Shown piece by piece: positions 1 to 11,139 of a stretch of 60,000 nt of DNA (position 1 is the first letter of the stretch; each line of letters opens with the position of its first letter). The DNA lies in the NCBI GenBank assembly GCA_014529385.2, contig CM043942.1, forward strand, positions 28,017,469 through 28,077,468, given 5' to 3'. Both the position numbers and the translations under genes were made by a program. The notes under the pieces were generated by a model that ran no database searches, was not told the origin of the DNA, and saw nothing but the letters and a program-made list of their open reading frames with translations. This DNA is from Adiantum capillus-veneris. Lineage: Eukaryota; Streptophyta; Polypodiopsida; Polypodiales; Pteridaceae.

Positions 1-701
<701 letters not shown>

Positions 702-896
702 AGAGGACACGAGCGCGATATTGAGCTAGTTGCGTTGCACGAAGGAAGGGGTCATAACCTCCCCATCATTATACTTAAATTTCACAACTTACGCAATCAT
801 TACTCTCTTACTTTCAAATTATAGGAGCACTTCCTATTAGAGAATTTTAGAGAGCAAGAGCTTAGAGGCTGTGTGAATCTACGATCGACACTAGAC

Positions 897-1015
<119 letters not shown>

Positions 1016-1151
1016 ATGAAGGTGTATGTGTGTGTGTTGCGGCCCATGGGGAAAGGAATCCCAAATGCGTAGGTGAGGAGTGTAATAAAAACTACATGCA
1101 TGCGTGTGCATACAAAACACAAGAGCACACACTCCTTCTCCATGCCAACCT

Positions 1152-1289
1152 TGCCAACTTCCCTGTTTGCTGATGACGAAGTAGGACATGATGTCCGACT
1201 GGTCGTAGCAGCGAGCAAAGCTGTTCACATCGGTGTTGGAGAGGAAGGGCATCGGGATGAGGGGCTCTGGTGACAGAGGGAGATAGTTT

Positions 1290-1376
<87 letters not shown>

Positions 1377-1526
1377 TCTTCCATCCCTTTGAAAGGGCCC
1401 TTGTACAATCCATTCGTGATCATGAACAAAGAAGCAAAGCTGGCTACCGACTGTGTCGAGAAGGTCACGAGTGGAATGCCTAGCTTCGCGGGCCACAGAC
1501 AATGCGAACATGAGCCATGTGTCCAT
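1152..1526 (-). CDS. Possible broken host-gene exons flanking a GA/CT tract
   Basis: Not a recognised gene. On the minus strand, two stretches of ordinary amino-acid composition flank the third GA/CT repeat. One (1526-1375) can be read as containing GIPLVTFSTQSVASFASLF. The other (1266-1152) follows a pyrimidine-rich tract ending CACCAG and reads PMPFLSNTDVNSFARCYDQ. The CT tract plus CAG looks like a plausible 3' splice site, so the microsatellite may sit inside an intron. The donor site is weak and the phase between exons is uncertain. This could equally be chance coding potential. No function is proposed. Confidence 0.18.
1291..1373. repeat. (AG)n microsatellite
   Basis: About 41 uninterrupted AG units. 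It is the third long CT/GA-type dinucleotide tract within 850 bp. Arg-Glu or Ser-Leu open frames through it are artefacts. Confidence 0.97.
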
Positions 1527-2380
1527 CGCTATGCAGGTGGGTGCCAGCTAAAAGTGGGCCAACATGGCATCAAACAAAACAAGCATCACCCACAACACGA
1601 ACTGCAAAGGTCTGGCCAGCACCTGCCTGGTCCTACCCACATCATTCGCTGTAGTGCCACCCTCTTTGCAGCTATTACTTGCCAATCATTGGTCTTAAGA
1701 GTTAACAAACATCATGAGTAGCTAGCCATTGTCCCTATTGGCTAGTAGCTACATCATGTGCATCGTCGGATTAAGATGGCCTCTGGGTCCTGGTTGGTAG
1801 TGACATAACAACCACATGCGGCCTCCTCTCCACCACCCATAACCTCTGCCTTATCATCATTAGATTTCTATGAAACCCGACCCTTCATTATTGAAGTTCA
1901 TGATTCTTTCGATATCCTCTGGTTTAATACATGTTCACTACCTCTATCCACCAATAAAGTAGTAGTAAACACTATGTTTAACAAAAAAAAAAACCTCTCC
2001 TTTTTCATTAGCAAAAGGGGAGGCATCACTAACACCTTACCCCTTGGGACATGCTAATTTTTGGCCTGTTAAAGGCCTTAGTATCCGTATGGATGAAGGT
2101 CGTTCAATTCTAGTCGTGAGACATGTGTCCCTCAAGAAGCCTTAAAAGTCTTGAAGAAAAAGACATCATGTCCTTTCAAACTATTTCTCAAAGCTGCATT
2201 CATTGTTTGGCTTTAAAGAACAAAGGAATAAAATCTAGAGTGTATTCATAGGAGTTTGATCCATGATGTGGAGTATTGATTCGATACTTGTTGGTTTATA
2301 ATCTGATTTATAAAGAGTACTTTCATTTAAGAACTTCACAAGAATTCATTTCATTAAATTGTTTTTTTATTTTAGAAAAA
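1374..2380. other. Unassigned non-coding DNA
   Basis: No retroelement motif, LTR terminus or convincing reading frame was found. A short A-run lies near 1982-1992. The region is probably host intergenic or intronic DNA, by exclusion. Confidence 0.35.
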
Positions 2381-2780
2381 CTACCAAAATACCCCTCTAA
2401 TTTGTGGAAATTCCCAAAATACCCATAACCTATTTTGGTTGGATAGCTCAATATAGTCTAATTTTGATTTCTTTTTGACAATTGAGGTCCGTTTTTGAAC
2501 TCTTAACATGTAATTTGTCACAAATTGCTTTGTAAAGAAAGGAAACTAGGTCCAAACATAATGAAGCAATTTATCTCCAAAGCCTACATACTCAAGTCAA
2601 ATTCTAGTTTTAGCGTCTTCTTATGTAAAGCTACAAATTTTGTTATCTTTGAGAAATTTAATCTCACAACCAGGGATATTTGGGGACTTTTGGAAAGTTT
2701 GAAGGGCATTTTGGGAATTTATGACAGAATATTGAGGGTATCTTGGGAATTTTTGAAATTTGAGGGGTATTTTGGTAAAT
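2381..2780. repeat. MITE-like AT-rich repeat, copy 1
   Basis: A roughly 400-bp AT-rich unit begins CTACCAAAATACCCCTC (2381-2397) and ends with the inverted counterpart GAGGGGTATTTTGGTA (2762-2777). The same T-G-G-G-A-A-T-T words recur internally in both orientations. It resembles a miniature inverted-repeat element, but no clear target duplication was identified. A second diverged copy follows directly at 2950, so the pair could also be a tandem duplication of host DNA. Confidence 0.5.
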
Positions 2781-2949
2781 TTTCCTATTATTTTCTATGC
2801 TTATTTAATATATCCTTTTTTGTGAAGACATTAAAATTCTTTTGTTTTAGTTTTTCATTGTCTCTTTGCCTTTTAATGTTTTTATTTTATTTTATTTTGG
2901 TTTCAAATGCTAATGTGTAATGAGCACTTTTCACTATATTATTTCAAAA

Positions 2950-3448
2950 AATTACCAAAATACTTCTCTAATTTATGGAAATTCCCAAAATATCTCTCAA
3001 CTTTCAAAAATTCCCAAAATAACCTTGTATCTAATTTGGTTGAATTGTTCAAGATTTTTAATTTTTATTCCTTATTTTATAATTGAGATCTTTACTCCTT
3101 TTTTAAATTAATTGAGATTTTTAAATATTTATTCCTTTTTTATAATTGAGACCCGTTTTGAATGCTTAGCATATAATTTGTCACAAATTACCTCGCAATA
3201 AAAGGCAACTTTGTCTTAAAAATAACGAAGCAATTCATCTCCAAAGCTTACATAGCCAACTCGAATTCTAGTTTTAGCATCTTGTATCAAAGGACAATCA
3301 GTCTTCTTATGAAAAGCTACAAGTCTTTTAATGTTTGGAGATATTTAATCTCAGAACAAGGGGTATTTCGAAATTTGAGAATTTATGACAAAATATTAGG
3401 ATTTTGAGAATGTAAGGAGAACCACTTAGAGGGGTATTTTGGTAAACC
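2950..3448. repeat. MITE-like AT-rich repeat, copy 2
   Basis: This is a diverged direct copy of the preceding repeat. It starts TTACCAAAATACTTCTC and ends with the inverted form GAGGGGTATTTTGGTAAA (3429-3446). Shared internal blocks include TTTGTCACAAATT and ATTCTAGTTTTAGC in the same order. It is about 100 bp longer than copy 1, with extra sequence in the middle. Confidence 0.5.
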
Positions 3449-3592
3449 ATTTGTGATTATGTATGTACAATGGAGAATATAATTTTATATTAAAAACAAC
3501 AAAAACCCCATGTGATTTTAGGCAATCATTAAAACTTACTCTCCATAAATGTGATCCCCCCTTTAATTGTGACCCCCCCTTTAATTTAGCAG

Positions 3593-3802
3593 GCCCTCAC
3601 CTTGTTTCAGTAGATGAAGCAAGGATGGAAAATGCACAGGACTTTGTGAAGTCTATTTTCGCATGGGAAGGCAACGAGAAAGAGTCGTCCCTGCCCATTG
3701 CTAAATTCTGGGAAGAATCCAAGGTGAAAAGGACGCCATGGCTGCGAGTGCAAGATAGCAAAACACGCAAGAGGCTGGATCTTGGACCTGGTGGTGCTGC
3801 AG
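3593..3802 (+). CDS. Candidate single exon of an unrecognised host gene
   Basis: A 210-bp open segment is bounded by a plausible 3' splice site (pyrimidine-rich, then TTTAGCAG) and a 5' splice site (GCAG followed by GTAACC). It encodes about 70 hydrophilic, charged residues, including the segments FVKSIFAWEGNEKESSLPIA and AKFWEESKVKRTPWLRVQD. Composition is that of a real protein rather than a repeat, and neither retroelement domains nor a start codon are needed for it. No family is recognised and neighbouring exons were not found. It may be a fragment left behind by transposition. Confidence 0.28.
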
Positions 3803-3958
3803 GTAACCCAAGTTCATCGACCCGATTCTTCAAAGATAAATTGTTGGATAGGGTTTTCACTACCGTTCTGTTTTAAATCAAAACCTTACCAGGACCAGTA
3901 AGTGCACCGGGCTGAAATGAGTTAGTCATAAGCCTCAGAACTAGCCCTTTCAGGACCA

Positions 3959-4348
3959 GTGCGGCAATCAAAGCCCTACCAGTACCATGAAACAATGTGC
4001 TTGTGGCACATGCGCCGGCAAGCCAAATGTAACGATGCATTCTTATACTTTATCTTTGAACTGCAAGCTGAAGTAAAGATTATCCCTCCACCTACATGCT
4101 GTGGATATACCTTCCGTGCTGTAGAAAGATTGAGGAGGGGGATGAAGTTATATAGGTACTGCCAAAACAAGCTTTTGCTATGTCCAACATATGCAAGTCT
4201 TGGAAGCTCTGACTGTTTTCAGCAAACGTCGAGCCAAGGTTTTTCTCCAAGGACGTTCATCTACGTGTGCATTTTGAAGGCATATAGCAAGACCCAAGAA
4301 ATTGACATATTCATGCTCAAATTAATGATCATGAGCTCTTGGAAATAG
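3959..4348 (+). pseudogene. Pentatricopeptide-repeat (PPR) protein fragment
   Basis: The C-terminal third of this frame reads like one diverged plant PPR unit: DCFQQTSSQGFSP, then RTFIYVCILKAYSKTQEID. This matches the usual pattern of a helix with cysteine or leucine and F, a G-x-x-P turn, then a T-F-x-x-x-L-K-A-C helix (here the final C is Y). PPR proteins are organellar RNA-binding proteins that are very abundant in plants; the CILKA wording is one I associate with ferns and lycophytes, from memory. Only one unit is recognisable, the upstream residues do not form repeats, and no DYW or E domain follows. I read it as a broken gene fragment rather than an expressed gene. Confidence 0.45.
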
Positions 4349-4440
4349 AGGCGTCCTTCTTGTAGCTTTGATCGACATCTATGCCGATTGTCACATCGTT
4401 TTGAAAGCACATGTTTGTCTTGTCATAGTGCGTGTATATA

Positions 4441-4950
4441 ATGTGCAGCGGAAGTAATTTATGGTGATAACTCAGGATGAGTGCTCAATGTGTACTTCAT
4501 GAGAGAGTTCCTTTTACTTCATATGAGAGAGATGTGCAATAGACTAGAGAGAGAAGAGAATGATATTGAGTGAAGGTTTTGTGAGTGAAGAGAAAAAAAG
4601 AAGACTTAACACCAAATGGGGTCCCCAAAACCCCCCTCCAAAGGCACCCCTATGTATCGCTAGAGAGGTATCTAGATTGCACAAATGCTAATACAAATGG
4701 TCCTATATGTTGAGGTGCCGATGGGATGTGGCAGTAGATGTGTGGATCTACAAACGTTGGCGCTGAGGCTTGCGTCTGCAATGATATGGGGCTGATCTGC
4801 GAGTCTGATGGCTGAATATTGAAAGGCTAGTCTTAGTTAGCTTAGGATCTAGCCTGACATTTTGTGAGCCTCTAGGATGTGCATGATAAGGTAGGTCATA
4901 GTTGCATACCCTCACTTGCAGAGTACAGTCACTTAACCGATAGACATATG
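4441..4950 (-). repeat. Decayed LTR related to the N family
   Basis: Read on the minus strand, this ends in an LTR-like ACTTCCGCTGCAC, as the N-family LTRs do (CACTTCCGCTGCACCTTACA in the intact copy). It contains the same order of features: a TCTAGAT/GCACAA stretch, a block resembling CTCCAAAGGC, and a CT-rich run of the type found at the end of N LTRs. It is strongly diverged, so its boundaries are approximate. Confidence 0.45.
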
Positions 4951-4959
4951 AACAGTCAC

Positions 4960-5515
4960 TGTCACAAATTGGTGGACATGGCTGGGACATGGGGCAGCAG
5001 AGCACCCACACACACACACCCCGGAAAAGTTGGCCCTCCAAATGCGCAGACAGGCTTGTACGAACTTCCGTGAATTGTGGCGGATTTTGCGGCGTAAAAC
5101 GCGAAAATTTGTTGATGTGGCAAAGCTGTACGGAAGGTTGCTTTTGCACTGGTTGGCAGGTTTTGAAGCTTTTGGAATAGTTGCTTTCTTTTAATAAGCT
5201 TTTAAGTTGAAAGCTTTTGGGGCTCTGCTTTTGGGCATCCCTTCTAACCTTTAAATATATGGACAGGGCTCTCACAACTCAGAGCATCTCGACGCAGAGT
5301 CGGAGAGTGAGAACCCTCCCATTCGCTTGTACTTTGTCGACAGATTAATACAAAAAGAAATACCGAAAGGGGCGCCAGTCTTTGGGGCCAATATCTCTAG
5401 GCACGGAACTTCGTCGGGCCGTGTCGAATCAATTGTGAACTGTGAACTGTTTTAAAAGTGAATCTCTGTTGTGTCGCGGTAGAATCTTGACTTGGGAGTG
5501 TCCAAGTTTGTTACA
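4960..5515 (+). repeat. LTR of gypsy element A
   Basis: It begins TGTCACAAATT and ends TTTGTTACA, directly before a PBS. It carries the shared block AAATACCGAAAGGGGCGCC at 5358, part of a 32-bp sequence (5358-5389) found in all the gypsy LTR families of this window except the C/D type. The minus-strand LTR at 54732-55335 has the same start, end and internal order. No second LTR for element A lies in the window. Confidence 0.85.
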
Positions 5516-5516
5516 G

Positions 5517-5528
5517 TGGTATCAGAGC
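5517..5528 (+). promoter_or_regulatory. PBS, initiator tRNA-Met type (element A)
   Basis: TGGTATCAGAGC lies one base after the LTR end. It is the classical plant retrotransposon primer-binding site, complementary to the 3' end of initiator tRNA-Met. Confidence 0.95.
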
Positions 5529-5579
5529 GCGACCGATTTCTCTTCTATCGGGAAATCCGATACTTTTCACGCGGTGCTT

Positions 5580-7180
5580 ATGGATTCCAACAACGAACAA
5601 TCGACTTCCTCTGCATCTGGGGATGCGTGAAGAGATCACGAAAAAGAATCTTACGAAGAGTACGACCCGCCTTGGCCTACTCATGCGGAGATTGAAGAGA
5701 TGGAACATCGACGATTGGTTGACAATGTGACAAAGATGATCAATCTTGCGAAGGATTCGAAATTTGCAAAATTTTTAACTCAGACATCCTTTGACGAAGT
5801 GCACTCCCAATGGCAGAAGGCCACAGAACCACCCCTCAAACCGGAACTCAAGAAACCTCCTACTCTGAGGATGTTTACAGAGCAAGAATTGGAAGAGGCA
5901 GTTGATACACAAATTACCAAGGCTTTTGACGCGAACAACAAAACCAAAAAGCACGACAAAAAGCACAAGAAAGGAACTGACTTCTCGGGTTATTTGGGTC
6001 GTCAATCTACTTTTGTCTCGGCAAGAAAGCAAAAGAAGCGTGTGGGATTTGAAGGAGTATCCAATTCTTCTTCTTCTTCTTCTTTTGACAGTTCTTCTAG
6101 CTCTTCTAACTCGAGCGAAGAAGACAGGGAAGGGAAAAAGCGAAGCAAAAAGCAAAGGGCAAGAAAAAGGCAAAGAAGCCTAAGTTTCACCCAGTTTCTG
6201 ACAGTTCTACAGAGGACTCTTCTTTAGATAGTTCGGATTCCGATGATCACAAATTTTATGCAAAGAAGACGAATTTCTATAAAGCCAACCAGTATGACTC
6301 TCTCGATGATAAAAGCAAGAAAGTTCGAGAATTTAAAGAAGGTGGACAATCAATTAAATTTGACCCTTTTTTGGGATTCCAAGATGCTTCGAGGGCTTTG
6401 GTCTTCATACAGCAGTTTGATATAGCTTTCTCTGGAGGGCATTACTCAGAGCACTCCAAGATTCGGAGGGCTACCTTATACTTCAAGGGAAATGCTCGAA
6501 CATGGTGGTCCACTCTTCTATTGAACAAGAAAGCTCCAGTTAAATGACTGAAATTTAAAAGGCTTTTTATTTCTTCTTGGCTGACTCAGGAGTACGAACG
6601 AGACATACAAACTGCTTGGAATCATCTTCGGGTGACCAAGAAATATACTTTGGATGCATGTTGCGAGAGATTTTGGAGCTCTTTTCTACCCGCTTCTTCA
6701 TTTAAGAAGATCTCGTTTAAAGAACAGATTGAGCGGTTTAGCTGCGGACTTGCTTCAGAGATCTGAGATCATTGCTTAGAACAAAAGTCAGATTTTATTC
6801 AAGAACTGATGAGCATGCGAAACGGGGTTTTGCCATACATTCAAGCAGTCTGACTTACCCCACAAATGAGATCATGACGGAGAGAACCGAACAGACATCT
6901 AAAAATGAAAGTAGAAAGAAGAAGAGCCCCCAAGAATAGAAAGATAAGGATGCACGACCACGGCTCACTCTTCGGGACAGAGCAACTACATCAAAGAGGG
7001 GAAGTGTTTTGGATGCGGGGAACAAGGACACATCTTCGCGGAGTGCCCTAAAAAGGCACAAAAAGATCAAGATGAAGAAAGGCCAGAGAGTTCAAAAGCA
7101 ACAGAGGAACGTGGACGGAAAGGCAAGATGAAAGTAGGACTGGTTCCAGATTGCATGGGTACTGGCCCAAGCATGATTGA
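5580..7180 (+). pseudogene. Gag of gypsy element A
   Basis: A capsid-type polyprotein that would package element RNA. The start ATG at 5580 (MDSNNEQSTSSASGDA) is followed by an in-frame TGA at 5628. The same frame resumes with an acidic/basic N-terminal region, then a Ser-rich tract followed by E-E-D and long Lys/Arg runs (about 6060-6180). After a frameshift comes the retrotransposon gag core (ALVFIQQFDIAF, ARTWWSTLLL, KRLFISSWLTQEYERDI, about 6390-6620). A CCHC zinc knuckle of the form C-x2-C-x4-H-x4-C follows near 7003-7050, needing further frame changes. Its closest relative here is the gag of H on the opposite strand. It is dead: several stops and at least three frameshifts. Confidence 0.85.
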
Positions 7181-7184
7181 TGAG

Positions 7185-7785
7185 AGTACATAACTTTGTC
7201 GAGCTTGGGGCAAAGTGAAAGACCAAGAAGCCCTGATTTTCTTTGATGGAGGAGCCAAGGCCAACTTCATTTCACCTGAATTGGCGGCGCGGCTCGAGAT
7301 TACACCGGATCGGACGGGACCACAAGCAGGCAGATCTAGCGGCACCCGACAGGGACGTGGCCATTACATCTGTCATTGGCAAACTTCGGTTGCATTGTCA
7401 AGGGTATTTGGGGCACGAGATAATGCCCTTGGAAGGTTGTGATGTTTTCTTGGGAGTCCCTTGGTACCATAAGAACAACGCCGCGTTGAATGATAATCAT
7501 AGGACAAATATGTCTGATCTAGAAGAACGCCAAGATTTTCTCCACACTCATGCCGATTGCTTTCGTGAGGGCCTGCCAGGCGAGTTGCCACCAGCTCGTC
7601 CTGAGATTACACCATTGATTTGATACCTAGAAGCACACCACCTAACCGGCCACCTTACTGTGTGAGCCGAGCCCAGAATGAAGAGATTATGAACCAAGTG
7701 AAAGACCTCTTGGAAAAGGGCCTTATCCAGCCGAGTACTTCACCTTACTGCTCTCCGGTGTTGTTGGTTTTAAAGAAAGACGGAT
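7185..7785 (+). pseudogene. Protease and start of reverse transcriptase, element A (truncated)
   Basis: Aspartic protease with the active-site region ALIFFDGGAKANFISPELAA (about 7225-7285); the canonical D-S/T-G triad reads D-G-G. A second protease block resembling LEGCDVFLGVPWY follows. After a gap the frame at 7620 gives the RT N-terminus (PPNRPPYCVSRAQNEEIMNQ, then [20 protein letters not shown]). Homology stops abruptly after KKDG at about 7785, where H continues with SWRMCFDYRALNK. The rest of RT, RNase H, integrase and the 3' LTR are missing, so element A is 3'-truncated. Confidence 0.85.
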
Positions 7786-8230
7786 TGAAGAGTAAATTAC
7801 CAATCATTGAAACAAGTATTAAAACTAGAGTCAAATAATTCAAAATTGGCACCAAGACAGGTTTAAAACAGATACCATCTATTTCAAACAAATTCCAAAT
7901 AGGATCACCAAACAAGTTCTCAAATAGAATTTAGAAAACTGCTTAATTAAATTGAAAAAGCATTCTCGGCGTCAGTCGAGCTCGAAAGTCGACAGGCCTT
8001 CAGTTTTGAACGGTGCACCAAAAATTAGGGTTAGATTCCTTCCATTGGGTTGTAGCCCACCGCAACATGCTCCATAAGCTGTTGGACAGACAGTGTTCTT
8101 GTAGTCCCAAGACATAGCAATCACATTGGACCTTCAAGGTCTCAAATAGATGTCGAGGGGATATACCTGTTGAGAAATTTCAAGTTGTAATCTGCTAGGC
8201 TTTTCGCGGCAAGCATTTCAAGATACCCCA
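7786..8230. other. Unassigned junction DNA
   Basis: AT-rich non-coding sequence between truncated element A and the next gag fragment. No LTR terminus or PBS was recognised. Its left edge is the truncation point of element A. Confidence 0.35.
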
Positions 8231-8565
8231 TTGCCAAAAGTTGCACTCTGAAGGAAGATGTCTTAAGGCATGTAACTTTGGGCAAAAATTTTCTTGAAAG
8301 CTTGCCAAGTCCTTGGAGTGTGCGGCTTGGTAGCTATAGACATCCACCACCTCATGGCACTACCTTTGAGAAAAATGGTATTTTTTTGAGCGTGCCTGAT
8401 GCGCGATGGACTAAAGGTGGAAGTGGCTAGTAACCACCGGGGCAGGGACACGAAGATCCTTTGATAATTTTTTTTGAAAAATCTGGAAGCGCCATCTTAC
8501 TCTATCTGCTCTTCGATAGGACCGGTATGCTATCATAAAAACACACGAATGGAGCTCTGATACCA
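8231..8565 (-). pseudogene. Gag fragment with an initiator-Met PBS
   Basis: On the minus strand, the PBS complement (8554-8565, TGGTATCAGAGC) is followed within about 100 bp by gag-core coding that includes IFLKGSAMRWWMS and PRTWQAFKKIFAQSYMP. The W-W and F-K-K pattern is that of the retrotransposon gag core. The spacing is much shorter than in the other elements here, so most of the gag N-terminus is deleted. Only about 8 bases of an LTR-like end (TGTAACGG) remain to the right of the PBS, where a plus-strand gag fragment begins. Confidence 0.6.
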
Positions 8566-8569
8566 TTGT

Positions 8570-9115
8570 AACGGGCAAGAAATTTTTCACGTCAACTTGG
8601 ATATCAGAAGGATATGAAGGAGATGTCATCACGGCTTGGCATCATGTGAGAATGCCAGTGTCCTCATTTCAAAGGATCACTTTGAGGGTCTAGTCTGAGC
8701 AGTTTTGCTATGGTTTGCCAAAAGAGATTCAACAGTAATGTCTGCAACAGATGTCTGGAACTATTCAGAGACTTATGGGACATGCCAAGCAAGGTTTTGG
8801 AACGCATGCCGGCTCAATGGCTTATCCTACGGACAGTTTAGTGTCCACCCAACAGGGCAAGAGTCTTCCAGTGAAGAGAATGAATCAAGGGAACCTAATG
8901 CAAGTTCATCAGAGGATTTCGGAGAAGAAAAGGAATCAGATGATAGTACATCCGAGGGTTCCGACGAACCAAGGGATCCAAATGCGAATTCATCAAAGAT
9001 TTCGGAGCAGAAAGGGACTTAGATGATAGTGCTTCAACGAAGCACAGGAATTAGCTGATGGTTCCTCAGAGAATTCAGACAATGGAGATTGAAGTGCCAG
9101 CGGACAAGGGAGGCC
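8570..9115 (+). pseudogene. Gypsy gag fragment, plus strand
   Basis: Reads KKFFTSTWISEGYEGDVITA, then a segment like SEQFCYGLPKEIQ, matching the second half of the gag core of the A/H lineage. It continues through GTIQRLMGHAKQGFG into an acidic Ser/Glu/Asp-rich tail. The tail contains a direct duplication of about 78 bp (8894-8970 and 8971-9045). It lies head-to-head with the minus-strand gag fragment on its left and ends at an LTR on its right. No zinc knuckle or pol was found. Confidence 0.6.
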
Positions 9116-9119
9116 AACG

Positions 9120-9548
9120 AAGTAACAGACTTGGACACTTGAAGTCGAGAATCTTCCACAACACACAAGAGCAAACTGAAAGAACTGAACAAAACTGAGA
9201 GAGAGAACACGGCATGACGTAGCTCTGCGCCCAGAGAGATTGTCCCCAAAGACTGGCGCCCCTTTCGGTATTTTTTAAGTTATTATTGCTTCACAAAGTA
9301 CAATGTCCTAGTGTCCTCGTCTCAGCAGTGCTCTCAAGCGTATCTGCCTGAGACTGAGGCCTTCCAATAGTTTATTTATAGGCCCTAGGCCTTCCAGAAG
9401 CAATGTATATGAAAATCTTCAAGTCTAAAAGCATCTGGGTCACAAAAGCTAACGCTAAGACTGCCAGCGGAAATCTGTACAAGTGCCACTTGAGCAACAT
9501 AATTTGCGGAGGTCTGTCCGATCAACCACGTCAGTAGCATAAGTTGCG
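9120..9548 (-). repeat. LTR X, left part (split by E2)
   Basis: The minus-strand end of an LTR with the internal order seen in the solo LTR at 32350-33027, including the conserved 32-bp block (9242-9273) and repeats around GCCACGTC and TGTACA. It breaks at TTGCG, where E2 begins, and resumes at 29162 with TTGTG. The left terminus is imprecise because the usual TG is not preserved. Confidence 0.65.
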
Positions 9549-11132
9549 TGAAACCGGCCCGTGGGGCGGTAGGCTTTGGCTTTCACCCCAAATTCTTTAC
9601 TTTAGACACACACAGAGAGGGAGAGAGTACTTTGCAAAAGGAACCTGCTGCGGGAATTAACACTTAAGCACACATACGGCTCGGTAGCTAGAATGCTCCG
9701 AGCAGACGCCGACAACCTGTAGGCCCCAAAATTGGTGCCCTTTCGGTATTTCTTTATATATTAAGAAAGGGAATAAAACTTGTGATTTCCTACTAGCTGT
9801 CCCGCATAATCCGGGCTGAAATCCACCTGTTCTGGCCCGATTTCGGCAGCATAACTGTACTAGGACGCTTCACAGACAGTATCCCCACGCAATAGATGAC
9901 TTTCCCGACGCATACAGACACTTTGCAAAACCTGGCGAGAATCTGCAGCATGCTGAATTCTCTGGTTTCTGCCCCGAAAATGCGCCAGATCACCTCTACA
10001 GCAGTCCCCTCGCGTCCCCGGACCTCTTTGGGGGGTATTAGGGACCGTTTAGGGCCGAAACCCTAAACCTGCAAAAATACACAGCTGGCTGTAATTCCCT
10101 GTTTTGGGCTCCATTTTGCGAGCCGGTCGCATCCGTAGCAAGTCCTCGAGCTCCCGCACCTGTAGGGCTACTTGCCCTTTGAATCGGACGAGATTCCTCA
10201 CGTAAAACCTCTCTGAATTCACCTGTACCTGCGGGGGATTAGCAACTAGCTAATCCAGTACCTGTGCAAGAGGCTCTTGCCTCGGCAATCGTGCATGAAT
10301 CCACACAGCTGTACATTAGTAAAATGAAGAGCCCTCTTGTGGGGCATCACATAACTGCACGTAGGGGAGAGAGAGAGCAGTGTGTAGTGTGCAGGGCATC
10401 ACTCCTAGCACCACACTGTACATAGAGTGGAAAGAAAGCATTCCATAGCTCTCAACCTGTGACATGCACTTTCAAAATGAGCCTCCCAGCTTATAATTCA
10501 GCGCTACCTTCTCTTGCAAGAGGAAAGTACACTAAAATGTGCCACTTGGCACGATTACACGCATTTTCCTGTTTCGGGGTTGCCGCCTAAAAATGTCCTG
10601 ACCAGTTGCCCAATTGACTTGGCGACAGCGTTGTAAAATGTTCGCCTTGTTATTCCGAAGGTAATGATGCAAACACATTTCATGGTCCAAAGTAGCAGTT
10701 TCCTAATTTTTAGGAGATGCTTCCGTTGGGCTCCCACTGGTCTTCTGACCATCTATCCTCATTGGGACTGCATCCAACAGTGCAATGTGGCCCAACTGTC
10801 GGATACTTTCTGTTGGTGATCCCACCTTGACTTTATGCCTTTATTGAGTTCAATTGCTAGTATCCACCAACTTTGCTAAATGCGACGAGGGGACCTACAT
10901 GATCTTGTACTGAGCCTAGACATCCTCTTACTATACGAATTCTAGTGCCGACCCACTTCCCGTCTGCGGGTGAAACTACCGTTCACATTGGCCATACAAT
11001 GTCCGACCATTTGCAACTTCAAAAAGAGGGTCTCAAAAATAAAACAAAAATCATTGGAAAGAAACCAACAACTAAGGTTAGCAATTGCCACGTCCTCGTG
11101 ACATAGTTAACACTTGCCACGTCCTCGTGACA
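9549..11132 (-). repeat. 3' LTR of E2
   Basis: Plus-strand ends are TGAAACCGG on the left and CCTCGTGACA on the right (LTR start TGTCACGAGGACGTGGCA, present twice about 30 bp apart). It carries the conserved poly(A)-region block at 9722-9752 and a GC-rich U5 foldback at the left end. Related LTRs of the same family lie at 30961, 40906, 47563 and 52845. Confidence 0.9.
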
Positions 11133-11139
11133 TACCCCC

